64,000 nt of DNA from Pseudofrankia sp. DC12 (GTDB taxonomy: Bacteria; Actinomycetota; Actinomycetes; Frankiales; Frankiaceae), in assembly GCF_000966285.1 (NCBI RefSeq), contig NZ_KQ031391.1, positions 5,332,430-5,396,429 of the forward strand, given 5' to 3'. How positions within the stretch are numbered: the stretch's first letter is position 1; each line of letters starts with the position of its first letter. The notes under the pieces were generated by a model. That model made no database searches and was not told the DNA's origin. It saw nothing but the letters and a program-made list of their open reading frames with translations. Of the stretch, positions 1 through 8,280 are shown piece after piece. The translations under genes were made by a program, and so were the position numbers.

Positions 1-851
1 TGATCACCAATACCCACGCCGTCGGTCCCTGCCACCGCGGCGTGATCGACTGGGTGGTCGCCAACCGGCCGGACCTGGCCCGCGGCTGGCTGCTCCCGGT
101 GGTCGCCGAGACCTGGGACGGGTATCTCAACGACATCAACGGCGCGCACGTCACCCCGGCCCACGCGATGGCCGCGATCGACGCGGCGGTCGGCGGGCCG
201 GTCCCCGAAGGCATCGTCGGCGGCGGCACCGGAATGATGTGCTACGGCTTCAAGGGCGGCAGCGGCACGGCGTCCCGGGTCGTGCCCTACGGCCCGGACA
301 CCTACACCGTGGCCGCCTTCGTCCAGGCCAACTTCGGCCGTCGCGACGAGCTGCGGATCGCCGGTGTTCCGGTAGGTCGCCTGCTCGCCGACGCCGACGC
401 CGACGCCGACGCACGCGGGTGGGACGGCGACTGGGCGGCGCCACCCGGCGCCGGCAGCTGCATCGCGGTCCTCGCGACCGACGCGCCGCTGCTGCCCGGC
501 CAGTGCACGTCGCTGGCCCGCCGCGCGCCGCTGGGGCTCGCCCGCACCGGGACCACCGGCTCGCACTTCTCCGGCGACCTCGTTCTCGCCTTCTCCACCG
601 CGAATCGCGGCGCCCTGACCAGCACCTTCCCGACGGCGGACCCGACCGCCGACGACTACGCGGCCCTGCGGTTCATCCCCTGGGGCCGGCTCGACGCCTT
701 CTACGAGGCGGCGGTGCAGGCCGTCGAGGAAGCGGTCGTCAACGTCCTGACCACCGCCACCTCGCTGACCGGCCGGGACGACCACCACGCCGAGGCACTG
801 CCGGTCGGTCGGGTCGAGGACCTGCTGTCCCGCCGGCTCGGGCGAGCCTAG
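1..851 (+). CDS. P1-family (DmpA/BapA-type) aminopeptidase, 5' partial
   Basis: The reading frame is open from the first complete codon at position 3, reading ITNTHAVGPCHRG, so the start lies outside the window. This is the C-terminal part of a DmpA-like L-aminopeptidase/D-esterase, an Ntn-type enzyme that cleaves itself into two subunits. The family block GGGTGMMCYGFKGG is present. The segment GAGSCIAVLATDAPLLP holds the expected self-cleavage site, with the nucleophile Ser encoded at 456-458, immediately before the beta subunit. A run of GCCGAC hexamers near 390-415 encodes an Asp-Ala tract just ahead of the cleavage site. The gene is convergent with the exporter gene downstream, 21 bp away. 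Substrate cannot be read from the sequence. Confidence 0.88.
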   Translation, partial: ITNTHAVGPCHRGVIDWVVANRPDLARGWLLPVVAETWDGYLNDINGAHVTPAHAMAAIDAAVGGPVPEGIVGGGTGMMCYGFKGGSGTASRVVPYGPDTYTVAAFVQANFGRRDELRIAGVPVGRLLADADADADARGWDGDWAAPPGAGSCIAVLATDAPLLPGQCTSLARRAPLGLARTGTTGSHFSGDLVLAFSTANRGALTSTFPTADPTADDYAALRFIPWGRLDAFYEAAVQAVEEAVVNVLTTATSLTGRDDHHAEALPVGRVEDLLSRRLGRA

Positions 852-872
852 GGCCGCGGCCGAGCCTGGTCG

Positions 873-1586
873 TCAGCCGAAGGCGAGGCGGGCGGCCACG
901 AACAGCATGGTGAGGCCGATCCCGAGGTCCAGGATGCGCCAGGTTCTGGGGCTGGAAAGGGCGGGCGACGCGAGGCGAGCGCCGTAGCCCAGACAGACGA
1001 ACCACAGGATGCTCGCGACACCCGCGCCGGCGGCGAACCACCAGCGCCCCGTCGGCCCCGACCGTCCGCCGACCGTGCCGAGCACCAGCACGGTGTCGAC
1101 GTAGACATGAGGATTGAGCCAGGTGAGGGCGGCGCAGCGCGCGGCGACAGCCGCCCGCGCCGATCCGACCGGGCCGGCCAGCTTGTGCCTGTCGGTCGCC
1201 ACCTGGAGGGTCGCCACCTGGCGGCCGGCGCCGACGGAGGCCCTGACACCTGGGTCGCGTTGGCCTTCCCGGTCTCCTCCCATCGACCGGACGGACGGGC
1301 GCGCGGCGCGGCGCAGCGAGCCGGCGGCGAACCACAGGATGAAGACGACGCCCAGCCAGCGGACGGCGACCAGCAGCGGCGCGGCGCGGGCCAGCAGGCC
1401 GGCGACGCCGCCGACCCCGGCCGTGATCAGGGCCAGGTCCGAGCCGGCGCAGATCACGACGACCGTCCCGACCCGGTGGCGGGCGAGCCCCTGCTGTAGG
1501 ACGTAGGCGTTCTGCGCCCCGATGGCGACGATTAGCGAGAACCCGGTCAGCAGACCGGTGGCGGCGGCGGCGAGCACGGCCGCCAC
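873..1586 (-). CDS. LysE/ArgO-family amino-acid exporter
   Basis: Predicted inner-membrane exporter of basic amino acids (lysine or arginine). The N-terminal GAQNAYVLQQGL and the central TWLNPHVYVDT motif are typical of LysE/ArgO, and hydrophobic segments run along the chain. At 237 aa it is longer than the usual ~200 aa. The excess is a hydrophilic stretch in the middle loop that contains a small internal duplication (VAT..VAT). It is transcribed divergently from a LysR-type regulator 61 bp away, the classic argO/argP (lysE/lysG) arrangement in which intracellular Lys/Arg switches on export. Start ATG at 1586 is the first in-frame start and matches the family N-terminus. Confidence 0.9.
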   Translation of the reverse strand: MAAVLAAAATGLLTGFSLIVAIGAQNAYVLQQGLARHRVGTVVVICAGSDLALITAGVGGVAGLLARAAPLLVAVRWLGVVFILWFAAGSLRRAARPSVRSMGGDREGQRDPGVRASVGAGRQVATLQVATDRHKLAGPVGSARAAVAARCAALTWLNPHVYVDTVLVLGTVGGRSGPTGRWWFAAGAGVASILWFVCLGYGARLASPALSSPRTWRILDLGIGLTMLFVAARLAFG

Positions 1587-1619
1587 GCTAGGCGGCGGAC
1601 TTCCTGAAGGCCAACGAAA

Positions 1620-1633
1620 GATTCTTCAGAATC
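1620..1633. promoter_or_regulatory. Candidate ArgP operator in the argO/argP divergent promoter
   Basis: A perfect inverted repeat GATTCT-TC-AGAATC sits in a short AT-rich patch between the two divergent genes, 14 bp before the regulator's start. LysR-type regulators bind dyads of this kind between themselves and their target gene. Assignment to this regulator rests on position only. Confidence 0.45.
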
Positions 1634-1647
1634 ATTAGCATCACTTC

Positions 1648-2628
1648 ATGGACCCGGAGCTGCCGCCCGCCCAGCTGGCCACGCTCGTCGCGATCGTCGA
1701 GCTGGGCAGCTTCGACGCGGCCGCCCGCCACCTGCACCTGACGCCGAGCGCCGTCAGCCAGCGGATCCGCGCGCTGGAGTCGGCCGCCGGGCAGGTTCTC
1801 GTGCGACGTTCACTGCCGTGCCGGCCCACCGCCGCCGGCGAGGCGCTGCTGCGGCTCGCGCGCCAGACCAGGTTGCTGCACGCCGAGGCCGTCGAGGCGC
1901 TTGGCGGCAGCCCGTCGGGCCGGGTCGAGCTGTCGGTGGCCGTGAACGCGGACTCGCTCGAGACCTGGTTCCGCGACGTCGTCGCCGAGATCGCGCGCTG
2001 GGACGACGTCGTGCTGCGACTGCACGTCGAGGACCAGGCGTTCTCCGCCGGCCTGCTGCGCGGCGGCGAGGCGCTCGCGGCGGTGACCAGCGACCCGGTC
2101 CCCGTCCAGGGCTGCCGGTGTGAGCCGCTCGGTACGTTGCGCTACCGCCCGGCCGCCACCCCGGAGCTCGCGGCCCGCTGGCGCGCGGACGGACCGCCCG
2201 ACGGTGCGGCGGTGCCGGCGACGGCGGACTACCGCTGGGACCGGATGCCTCTCCTCGTCTTCAACGAGAAGGACGGCCTGCAACACGAGCTGCTCCGGGA
2301 GCGAGGTGTCCTCACCACTCCGGCGGCGGCGCACCGGGTGCCGACCACGGCCGGCTTCCACGAAGCGGTCCGGGCCGGTCTCGGCTGGGGCATGCTGCCC
2401 GACGCGCAGCTGGACGGCGACCTCGCCGCCGGGCGGCTCGTGACCCTGACCGACACCCACGTCGACGTCGCCCTCTACTGGCAGCGCTGGCGCCTCGAAT
2501 CCCCGCTGCTCGACCGGCTGACCACCACGGTCACGGCGGCCGCGGGCCGGCACCTGCGCGCCACCCGGCCGGGCGGGCAGCCCGCGACTGTGTCGCAGGC
2601 CATGGGTAGAAACCCCGGCGGAGCCTGA
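1648..2628 (+). CDS. LysR-family regulator of the ArgP/LysG type
   Basis: A 326-aa LysR-type transcriptional regulator. The N-terminal winged helix-turn-helix (residues about 5-65) contains SFDAAARHLHLTPSAVSQ, very close to the ArgP/IciA consensus. It is followed by a periplasmic-binding-protein-like effector domain ending near residue 295 and a short Gly/Pro-rich tail. Divergent placement next to a LysE/ArgO exporter suggests it senses lysine and/or arginine and activates the exporter. ATG at 1648 is chosen because the HTH starts directly after it. ArgP is also known to influence other nitrogen and DNA-replication genes in some bacteria, which cannot be judged here. Confidence 0.88.
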   Translation: MDPELPPAQLATLVAIVELGSFDAAARHLHLTPSAVSQRIRALESAAGQVLVRRSLPCRPTAAGEALLRLARQTRLLHAEAVEALGGSPSGRVELSVAVNADSLETWFRDVVAEIARWDDVVLRLHVEDQAFSAGLLRGGEALAAVTSDPVPVQGCRCEPLGTLRYRPAATPELAARWRADGPPDGAAVPATADYRWDRMPLLVFNEKDGLQHELLRERGVLTTPAAAHRVPTTAGFHEAVRAGLGWGMLPDAQLDGDLAAGRLVTLTDTHVDVALYWQRWRLESPLLDRLTTTVTAAAGRHLRATRPGGQPATVSQAMGRNPGGA

Positions 2629-2693
2629 CGCCCCAGCCCAACCTAGGAAGAGGGCGGTGCGCGCCGCCGAGCCGTCCGAGCAGGAGCGACGTC

Positions 2694-3683
2694 ATGACCA
2701 CACCGGAGTACGCCCTGACCGAACTGGCGCGCGAGAGCCGGATGGGAGGCGCCGGGACCGAGGCGACCGACCGGGAGATCCGGCGGATCTCGCTGCGCGA
2801 CTTCGAACGCCGGCGCGAGGAGGTCACCGGCGAGCTGTGGTCGGCCGCGGCCGACATCGGGTTCTTCCAGCTCGTCGACCACGGAATCGACCTCGCCGAG
2901 GTCGAGCGGGCCTTCGGCGCGGCCGAGGCCCTGTTCGCCCTGCCGGACGAGGTGAAGGGCCAGTACGCGCTGCGGAAGGGCACCAACGCCGGCTGGGAGA
3001 AGCTCACCCAGATCCGCCCCTCGACCGGCACCCCGGACCAGAAGGAGTCCTACCAGGTCACCCGGCCGCGGATGGCCGGGCTGTGGCCTACCGACGCCGA
3101 GCTCGACGGCTTCGCCGCGACGATGCTCGGCTTCGAGCGGCGGTGCTGGGAGGTGGCGACGCTCGTGCTGTCCTGCTTCGCCGACCGGCTCGGCCTCCCG
3201 CGTGACTTCTTCACCGCCGCCCACGACCCGGCGGCGCCGACCTACCAGAGCACACTGCGCCTGCTGCACTACTTCCCGGTGCCGCCCGAGGCCCAGGCGA
3301 CGCCCGGGATCTGGCGGGCCGGTGCGCACACCGACTTCGACTGCCTCACCCTGCTGTTCCAGCGCGAGGGCGAGGGCGGGCTGCAGGTGATGCCGGGTGC
3401 GGAGGCGGACGGCGAGCGGTGGACCTCGGTCCCGGCCACGGCGGACGCGATCACCTGCAACATCGGCGACATGCTGATGCGCTGGAGCGACGACGCACTG
3501 CCCTCGACGTTCCACCGGGTCCGGCTGCCAGCGCCCGGTGAGTACGCGGGCCCGCGCTACTCGTTGGCGTTCTTCGCCCAGGCCAACACCGACGTCGTGA
3601 TCTCCAGCCCGGCCGGGCGCTATCCGGACATCACCGCGCGCGACTACCTTCTCCAGCGCATCCAGGCCAACTTCGGCAGCTGA
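2694..3683 (+). CDS. Isopenicillin-N-synthase-like Fe(II)/2-oxoglutarate-type oxygenase
   Basis: A 329-aa cytoplasmic non-haem iron oxygenase. The N-terminal DIOX_N region contains ELWSAAADIGFFQLVDHGI (residues about 47-65). The C-terminal jelly-roll core carries the iron triad H212-x-D214 (AHTDFDCLTLL) and H274 (STFHRVRLP), with the co-substrate motif R288-x-S290 (GPRYSLAFF). These features place it in the IPNS/2OG-Fe(II) superfamily. They do not tell isopenicillin N synthase itself from the many hydroxylases of purine, nucleoside or secondary metabolism. No NRPS or beta-lactam genes are nearby, so true penicillin synthesis is unlikely. An SD-like GGAGCGACGTC precedes ATG 2694. Confidence 0.85.
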   Translation: MTTPEYALTELARESRMGGAGTEATDREIRRISLRDFERRREEVTGELWSAAADIGFFQLVDHGIDLAEVERAFGAAEALFALPDEVKGQYALRKGTNAGWEKLTQIRPSTGTPDQKESYQVTRPRMAGLWPTDAELDGFAATMLGFERRCWEVATLVLSCFADRLGLPRDFFTAAHDPAAPTYQSTLRLLHYFPVPPEAQATPGIWRAGAHTDFDCLTLLFQREGEGGLQVMPGAEADGERWTSVPATADAITCNIGDMLMRWSDDALPSTFHRVRLPAPGEYAGPRYSLAFFAQANTDVVISSPAGRYPDITARDYLLQRIQANFGS

Positions 3684-3731
3684 GCTGGCCGGCGGGCCGC
3701 CCGTCCGTGAGCCGGGCCAGGAGGACGGCGG

Positions 3732-4505
3732 TCAGCGGCCGGGCCGCAGCGCCGTCAGCAGGTCCTGGTCGCCGAAGGCGGAGAGACCGGGGCCGTCGAA
3801 GCCGGTCCGGCCCCAGATCGCGAGCAGCGCCGGGCCGGCGGGTCCGCGCAGGCCCGCGTCCCCCTTCTCGTGCCCTTCGCTGACCTCGACCGAGTCACCG
3901 GCCAGCGCGACCATCCACTCGCCGTTCGGCGCCGGCGGCGCGGCGGCCTCGTCCATGACCGACGGCGGACCGGTGAACAGCGGGTCGGTGAGATGGACGT
4001 GCGCCGTGCCCTCGGCGTGTGAGGTGAGCCCGGCCGCGCGGGCCGCCGGCAGCAGGACCCGCAGCACCTCGTCGATGCCGTCCGCGGCCAGCGCCGGATC
4101 GAGCTCGGGCGCCGGCCCCACCGCGCTGGCCGCGTCCCAGGCGTGGATCTGCAGCTCGTGCGTCAGCCGGCGCGGCCAGAAACCGGCGACCTGCGGCGCG
4201 TTCGTGAAGTTCCAGGCGGGAGCGGCCGGGTCGACGGCCTGGAACGCCGCCAGGGTCGCGGCGAGTGAGGCCCGGTAGTGCGCGACCAGAGCCTCGTCCT
4301 GCGCCGGCGGACGCTCGGTGAACGCCGGCGGGTCGACCACCCCGCGTGGCAGGTGCGCCGCGGTCGAGGCGAGCAGCCGGGCGACGTGGCTGACCAGCCG
4401 GCGGTTGTCCCAGCCTGGGCAGGACGGCACGGGGGCGTCGAGGTTCCCGGCCGCGGCGGCGATGAGCGCCTCGGCCTGCGTCTGGAACATCGCGGGATAG
4501 TTCAT
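3732..4505 (-). CDS. Maleylpyruvate isomerase/DinB-like family protein
   Basis: A protein of 257 aa from the internal ATG at 4505. This start gives MNYPAMFQTQAEALIAAA, the normal family beginning; a GTG 39 bp upstream would add an uncharacteristic basic tail. The family motif VPSCPGWDNRRLVSHVARL holds a His expected to bind the divalent metal in the DinB-like four-helix bundle. A C-terminal SCP2-like part follows. Members are mycothiol- or glutathione-dependent isomerases or transferases, often of unknown substrate. Convergent with the oxygenase gene, 48 bp apart. Confidence 0.8.
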   Translation of the reverse strand: MNYPAMFQTQAEALIAAAAGNLDAPVPSCPGWDNRRLVSHVARLLASTAAHLPRGVVDPPAFTERPPAQDEALVAHYRASLAATLAAFQAVDPAAPAWNFTNAPQVAGFWPRRLTHELQIHAWDAASAVGPAPELDPALAADGIDEVLRVLLPAARAAGLTSHAEGTAHVHLTDPLFTGPPSVMDEAAAPPAPNGEWMVALAGDSVEVSEGHEKGDAGLRGPAGPALLAIWGRTGFDGPGLSAFGDQDLLTALRPGR

Positions 4506-4763
4506 GCCCCGGAGTCTCCCGGTTCGGCGGCCCGCACGCACCAACCCGTCCGCGCGACCGCCTGTTCGTAGCGTTCGTCCGGCTCGTCGCGGGTCGGGTC
4601 ACGCGGGGCGGGCGGTTCCCGTGCCGGAGGGTTGCCCGCGCCCGGGGCGGGGGACGGAGCCGGCACGGTCGTCGCGGACGTGACGTGCGGTCGAGGCGCC
4701 GGGCGCGGAGGTGGCCCGGCCGCTGGCACAGACCGCAAGCCTTCCAATGGAAGCCGAGGTCCC

Positions 4764-6548
4764 GTGAACCAGCCAAGGCGCAAGCAGGAAGGCGGCCCGA
4801 GCGGGCGCGGTGCGCGCGAGCGGCGCCGTCGTCGCCGGCCGGGCCGGCCGCAAGCGTGGGCCGCGGCGCTGGCGATCGCCGTCGCGGGCGCTGCCGGGCC
4901 GGTTCCGGCGGCCGGAGCGGCAGAGCCGTCGACCCGCGTCGGCCGGCTGTCGGCCTGGCGGGCGTGCGGTGACGGTGTGCAGTGCGCGACGCTCCCCGTC
5001 CCGCTCGACTACGCGCATCCGGCGGCGGGGACGATCAGCCTGGCGGTGGTGCGCCGGCCGGCGCACGAGCCCGCCCGCCGGATCGGCTCGCTCGTCTACC
5101 TGGAGGGCGGGCCGGGCGTTTCCGGCGTCCACTCGATCAAGACCTACCCGCAGCTGTTCGACTCGGCGGTCGGGGACCGGTTCGACATCGTCGGGTTCGA
5201 CCAGCGGGGCGTCGGCGCGAGCGCGCCGGTCCGCTGCCTGACCGACGCGCAGAAGGCCGCGGAGCTCACCGACGTCCTGGTCGGCGCGCCGTCGCGGCGG
5301 GTGGTCTCGGCCTCGGCCGGCGCTGCCCGGCCCCGGTCTGCGTCCGCCGGCGGTGCCGGGGCGGGCAGTGGCGCGGGCGGTGCCGGAGCGGGCGGCGCCG
5401 GAGCGGGCAGCGCCGCCGGCGGTGCCGGAGCGGGCATCGCCGAGCGGGTGAGCGGATCGGGCGGCGGCGCGGCCCCCGGAGGTACGGCAGCCGAAAGTGC
5501 GCCCGCCGGATTCGACCGGATGGCGGCGTCGGACCGCGCGGTCGCCGAGGGCTGCGAGCGCTGGAGCGGGAAGATGCTGCCCTATCTGTCGACGGCCGCG
5601 GCGGCCCGTGATGTGAACGTCCTGCGCGCCGCGCTCGGCGAGCGGCGGCTCACCGCGTACGGCGGCTCCTACGGGTCGGAGCTGGGCGCCACCTACGCCG
5701 CGCTGTTCCCGACCGACCTGCGTGCCCTGGTGCTCGACGCGGTGGTCGACCCGAGGATGTCGACCACCGACCCCTTCGCGGAGACCCTGCTGCAGGCCAA
5801 GGCGTTCGAGGCGGCGCTCGACGCCTTCCTCACCGCCTGCGCGCGCGACGCCACCTGCGCCTTCGGGGACGGCGACCCGGTCGGCCACTACGACCGGCTG
5901 GTCGCCCGGATCGCGAAACACCCGATCTACGCCCAGGGCAAGGACGTCGAGACCACCCGTCCGGTCGACAGCGGCGTGCTGACCTCGGCTGTCCTGCAGC
6001 TGCTGTACAGCCAGCAGCAGTGGCCGATCCTCGCGCTCGCGCTGAGGCTGGCCGACGAGGCGAACGACGGCTCCGTGCTGCTGTCGCTGGCCGACCAGCA
6101 GTCGGGCCGGCGGCCCGACGGCAGCTACGACAACTCGTTCGACGCCAACACGGCGATCAACTGCGCCGACCAGCACTACCCGACGGATCTCGCGGCCTAT
6201 CGCCGCTTCGCGGCGAAGCTGGCGGCTGAGGCGCCCCGGATCGGCTCGACGCTGGCCCTCGGCGGGCTGACCTGCGCCTTCTGGAAGGTCAGGGCGGCCT
6301 CCCGCTACACCGGTCCCTTCCTGGCCCAGGGCGCCCCGCCGATCCTGCTGGTCGGCACCACCGGCGACCCGGCGACGCCGTACGCGGAGGCGCGCTCACT
6401 CGCGGCCCAGTTGTCCAGCGGCGTGCTGCTGACGTGGCGTTCGTACACGCACGGTGCCTATGAAGGCCCGAGCACATGCGTCCACGACGCCGTTGACGAG
6501 TACCTGGTGAACCTCGTCGTTCCGAAGCCCGGGACGGTCTGCTCCTGA
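4764..6548 (+). CDS. Secreted S33 alpha/beta-hydrolase, tripeptidyl-aminopeptidase type
   Basis: A 594-aa exported peptidase of the SlpD/SlpE/TAP family. The GTG start at 4764 follows a GAGGT Shine-Dalgarno. It gives a strongly basic n-region and a hydrophobic stretch (WAAALAIAVAGAA) ending at an Ala-rich cleavage site, which is a plausible Sec signal. The hydrolase core has an HGGP-like YLEGGPGVSG oxyanion segment and the nucleophile elbow GGSYGS (Ser302). The C-terminal TAP-like domain has the acid GDPATP (Asp535) and the His in YTHGAY (His563). A Gly/Ala-rich low-complexity insert encoded by imperfect GC-rich repeats (about 5320-5480) interrupts the lid region. It probably releases short peptides from the N-terminus of extracellular proteins. 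Confidence 0.86.
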   Translation: MNQPRRKQEGGPSGRGARERRRRRRPGRPQAWAAALAIAVAGAAGPVPAAGAAEPSTRVGRLSAWRACGDGVQCATLPVPLDYAHPAAGTISLAVVRRPAHEPARRIGSLVYLEGGPGVSGVHSIKTYPQLFDSAVGDRFDIVGFDQRGVGASAPVRCLTDAQKAAELTDVLVGAPSRRVVSASAGAARPRSASAGGAGAGSGAGGAGAGGAGAGSAAGGAGAGIAERVSGSGGGAAPGGTAAESAPAGFDRMAASDRAVAEGCERWSGKMLPYLSTAAAARDVNVLRAALGERRLTAYGGSYGSELGATYAALFPTDLRALVLDAVVDPRMSTTDPFAETLLQAKAFEAALDAFLTACARDATCAFGDGDPVGHYDRLVARIAKHPIYAQGKDVETTRPVDSGVLTSAVLQLLYSQQQWPILALALRLADEANDGSVLLSLADQQSGRRPDGSYDNSFDANTAINCADQHYPTDLAAYRRFAAKLAAEAPRIGSTLALGGLTCAFWKVRAASRYTGPFLAQGAPPILLVGTTGDPATPYAEARSLAAQLSSGVLLTWRSYTHGAYEGPSTCVHDAVDEYLVNLVVPKPGTVCS

Positions 6549-6670
6549 GCTGGCGGTCGCTGGACGCCGCGGCACCGCTTGGCCATCGGGGCCGCGCCAA
6601 GTGGTGCCGGCGACGCGGGTGTGAGGCGAGCCGGGGCCGGCCCTGCGCCCCAGGGCGACCCGCTAGACTC

Positions 6671-6784
6671 GGCACCGAGTCGCGACTGGCGTGCTGGGGT
6701 GGAATCAACCACCGGGAAGCGACCGATCGGCGAGGCACCGTGCGCCTGGGTGCCGCCGAAGCGGCACCGGATTTCTGGTGCCGC
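6671..6784 (+). promoter_or_regulatory. ZTP (pfl-type) riboswitch with hairpin expression platform, upstream of glyA
   Basis: The 370-bp gap before glyA contains the hallmarks of the ZTP/ZMP riboswitch: CGCGACTGGCG (6681-6691), the GTGG..CCACC helix with GGGAAGCGA (6699-6722) and the pseudoknot segment GCGCCTGGGTG (6742-6752). ZTP riboswitches sense ZTP/ZMP, the alarmone of 10-formyl-THF shortage, and usually control folate and one-carbon genes such as glyA. Downstream lie three mutually complementary 8-mers: GGTGCCGC (6749-6756), GCGGCACC (6761-6768) and GGTGCCGC (6777-6784). The middle one can pair with either neighbour, giving two exclusive hairpins. No U-tract follows, so whether the switch acts on termination or on another step is open. 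The remaining ~130 bp to glyA carries its GGAGG ribosome site at 6907-6911. Confidence 0.82.
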
Positions 6785-6918
6785 CGGCCGGACGACCTGC
6801 CCACAGCGCGATCGTCCGCCGGTGGCCCACGTGAACGGGCACTCCGGCCAGGAACCGCTGGCGGACCCGGTCGTGTGGGCGCGGGCGGGCCGGGCAGCCA
6901 CTTCCTGGAGGTCTTCCC

Positions 6919-8181
6919 ATGCACCAGCCATCGATCCGCGACCTGGCCAGCGCCGACCCGGAGATCGCGAACCTGGTCGAGTCCGAGGCGCGCCGCCAGT
7001 ACGAGAAGATTCGCCTGATCGCTTCGGAGAACTACGTCTCGAACGCGGTTCTCGAGGCGAGCGGCACGGTCCTGACGAACAAGTACTCCGAGGGCTACGT
7101 CGGCAAGCGCTACTACGAGGGCCAGCAGTTCATCGACCCGATCGAGACGCTCGCGATCGACCGGGCCAAGGCGCTGTTCGGGGTGGAGCACGCCAACGTC
7201 CAGCCCTACTCGGGCTCGCCGGCGAACCTGGCCGTCTACCTGGCCTTCCTGCAGCCCGGCGACACCGTGATGGGCATGGCGCTGCCGATGGGCGGCCACC
7301 TCACCCACGGCTGGTCGGTCTCCGCCACCGGCAAGTGGTTCCGCAGCGTCAAGTACGGCGTCCGCCAGGACACCGGACGGGTCGACCTGGACGAGGTCCG
7401 CCAGGTAGCCCTCGCCGAGCGGCCGAAGGTCATCTTCTGCGGCGGCACCGCGATCCCGCGGACGATCGACTACCCGGCGTTCGCCGAGATCGCGGCCGAG
7501 GTCGACGCCGTGCTCGTCGCCGACATCGCGCACATCGCCGGCCTGATCGCCGGCGGCGCCCACCCGTCGCCGGTCGGGCACGCCCCGGTCATCTCGACCA
7601 CCACGCACAAGACGCTGCGCGGCCCGCGCGGCGCGATGCTGATGTCCGACGCCGCGCACGCCGCGCCGCTGGACAAGGCGGTCTTCCCTGGCCTGCAGGG
7701 TGGCCCGCACAACCACACCACGGCGGCGATCGCGGTCGCGCTGCGCGAGGCGGCGACCGCCGAGTTCAGCGCCTACGCCCACCAGATCGTCACGAACGCC
7801 GCGGCACTGGCCAGCGCGCTCGCCGAGCGGGGCTTCGACCTGGTGTCCGGCGGCACCGACAACCACCTGATCCTGCTCGACCTCACCAGCAAGGGCATCG
7901 GTGGCAAGCCGGCCGCCCAGGCGCTCGACCGGGCCGGCATCGAGCTGAACTACAACACCGTCCCGTACGACACCCGCAAGCCGTTCGACCCGTCCGGCCT
8001 GCGGCTGGGCACCGCCGCCGTCACCACCCGTGGCATGGGCCCGGAGCAGATGGTCCAGATCGCCGCGTGGATGGACCAGGCCGTCAAGGCCGCCGCCGAC
8101 GGCGACGAGGCCGTCCTGGCCCAGATCGCCGGCGAGGTCCGCGACCTCACCGCGAACTACCCGATGCCCGGCTGGGTCTGA
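6919..8181 (+). CDS. glyA: Serine hydroxymethyltransferase
   Basis: A 420-aa PLP enzyme that interconverts serine and glycine, loading the one-carbon unit onto tetrahydrofolate in the cytoplasm. Full family length. Diagnostic segments are IASENYVSNAVLEA, NVQPYSGSPANLAVY, the PLP-contacting D201-x-x-H204 (VADIAHIAGLI) and the Schiff-base lysine K231 in STTTHKTLRGPRG. ATG 6919 has a good GGAGG site 7 bases upstream. The upstream ZTP riboswitch implies that expression rises when 10-formyl-THF runs low. It stands alone, followed by a strong hairpin. Confidence 0.98.
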   Translation: MHQPSIRDLASADPEIANLVESEARRQYEKIRLIASENYVSNAVLEASGTVLTNKYSEGYVGKRYYEGQQFIDPIETLAIDRAKALFGVEHANVQPYSGSPANLAVYLAFLQPGDTVMGMALPMGGHLTHGWSVSATGKWFRSVKYGVRQDTGRVDLDEVRQVALAERPKVIFCGGTAIPRTIDYPAFAEIAAEVDAVLVADIAHIAGLIAGGAHPSPVGHAPVISTTTHKTLRGPRGAMLMSDAAHAAPLDKAVFPGLQGGPHNHTTAAIAVALREAATAEFSAYAHQIVTNAAALASALAERGFDLVSGGTDNHLILLDLTSKGIGGKPAAQALDRAGIELNYNTVPYDTRKPFDPSGLRLGTAAVTTRGMGPEQMVQIAAWMDQAVKAAADGDEAVLAQIAGEVRDLTANYPMPGWV

Positions 8182-8216
8182 GCCCGCAGGGGCTCCCGCT
8201 CCGTTCCCACCGATCC

Positions 8217-8240
8217 GGCCGCCGGGCTTGCCCGGCGGCC
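8217..8240. terminator. GC hairpin after glyA
   Basis: A perfect 10-bp stem, GGCCGCCGGG paired with CCCGGCGGCC around a CTTG loop, begins 36 bp after the glyA stop. It has no T-run, as is common for actinobacterial factor-independent terminators. Confidence 0.65.
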
Positions 8241-8280
8241 GGACTCGTCAACGGCCGTCGGCCGTACTAGCCGGCCCACG

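Noticed and set aside
2694-3683. True isopenicillin N synthase
   Set aside because: Only the superfamily iron and R-x-S motifs are present, and no ACV synthetase or other beta-lactam genes are nearby.
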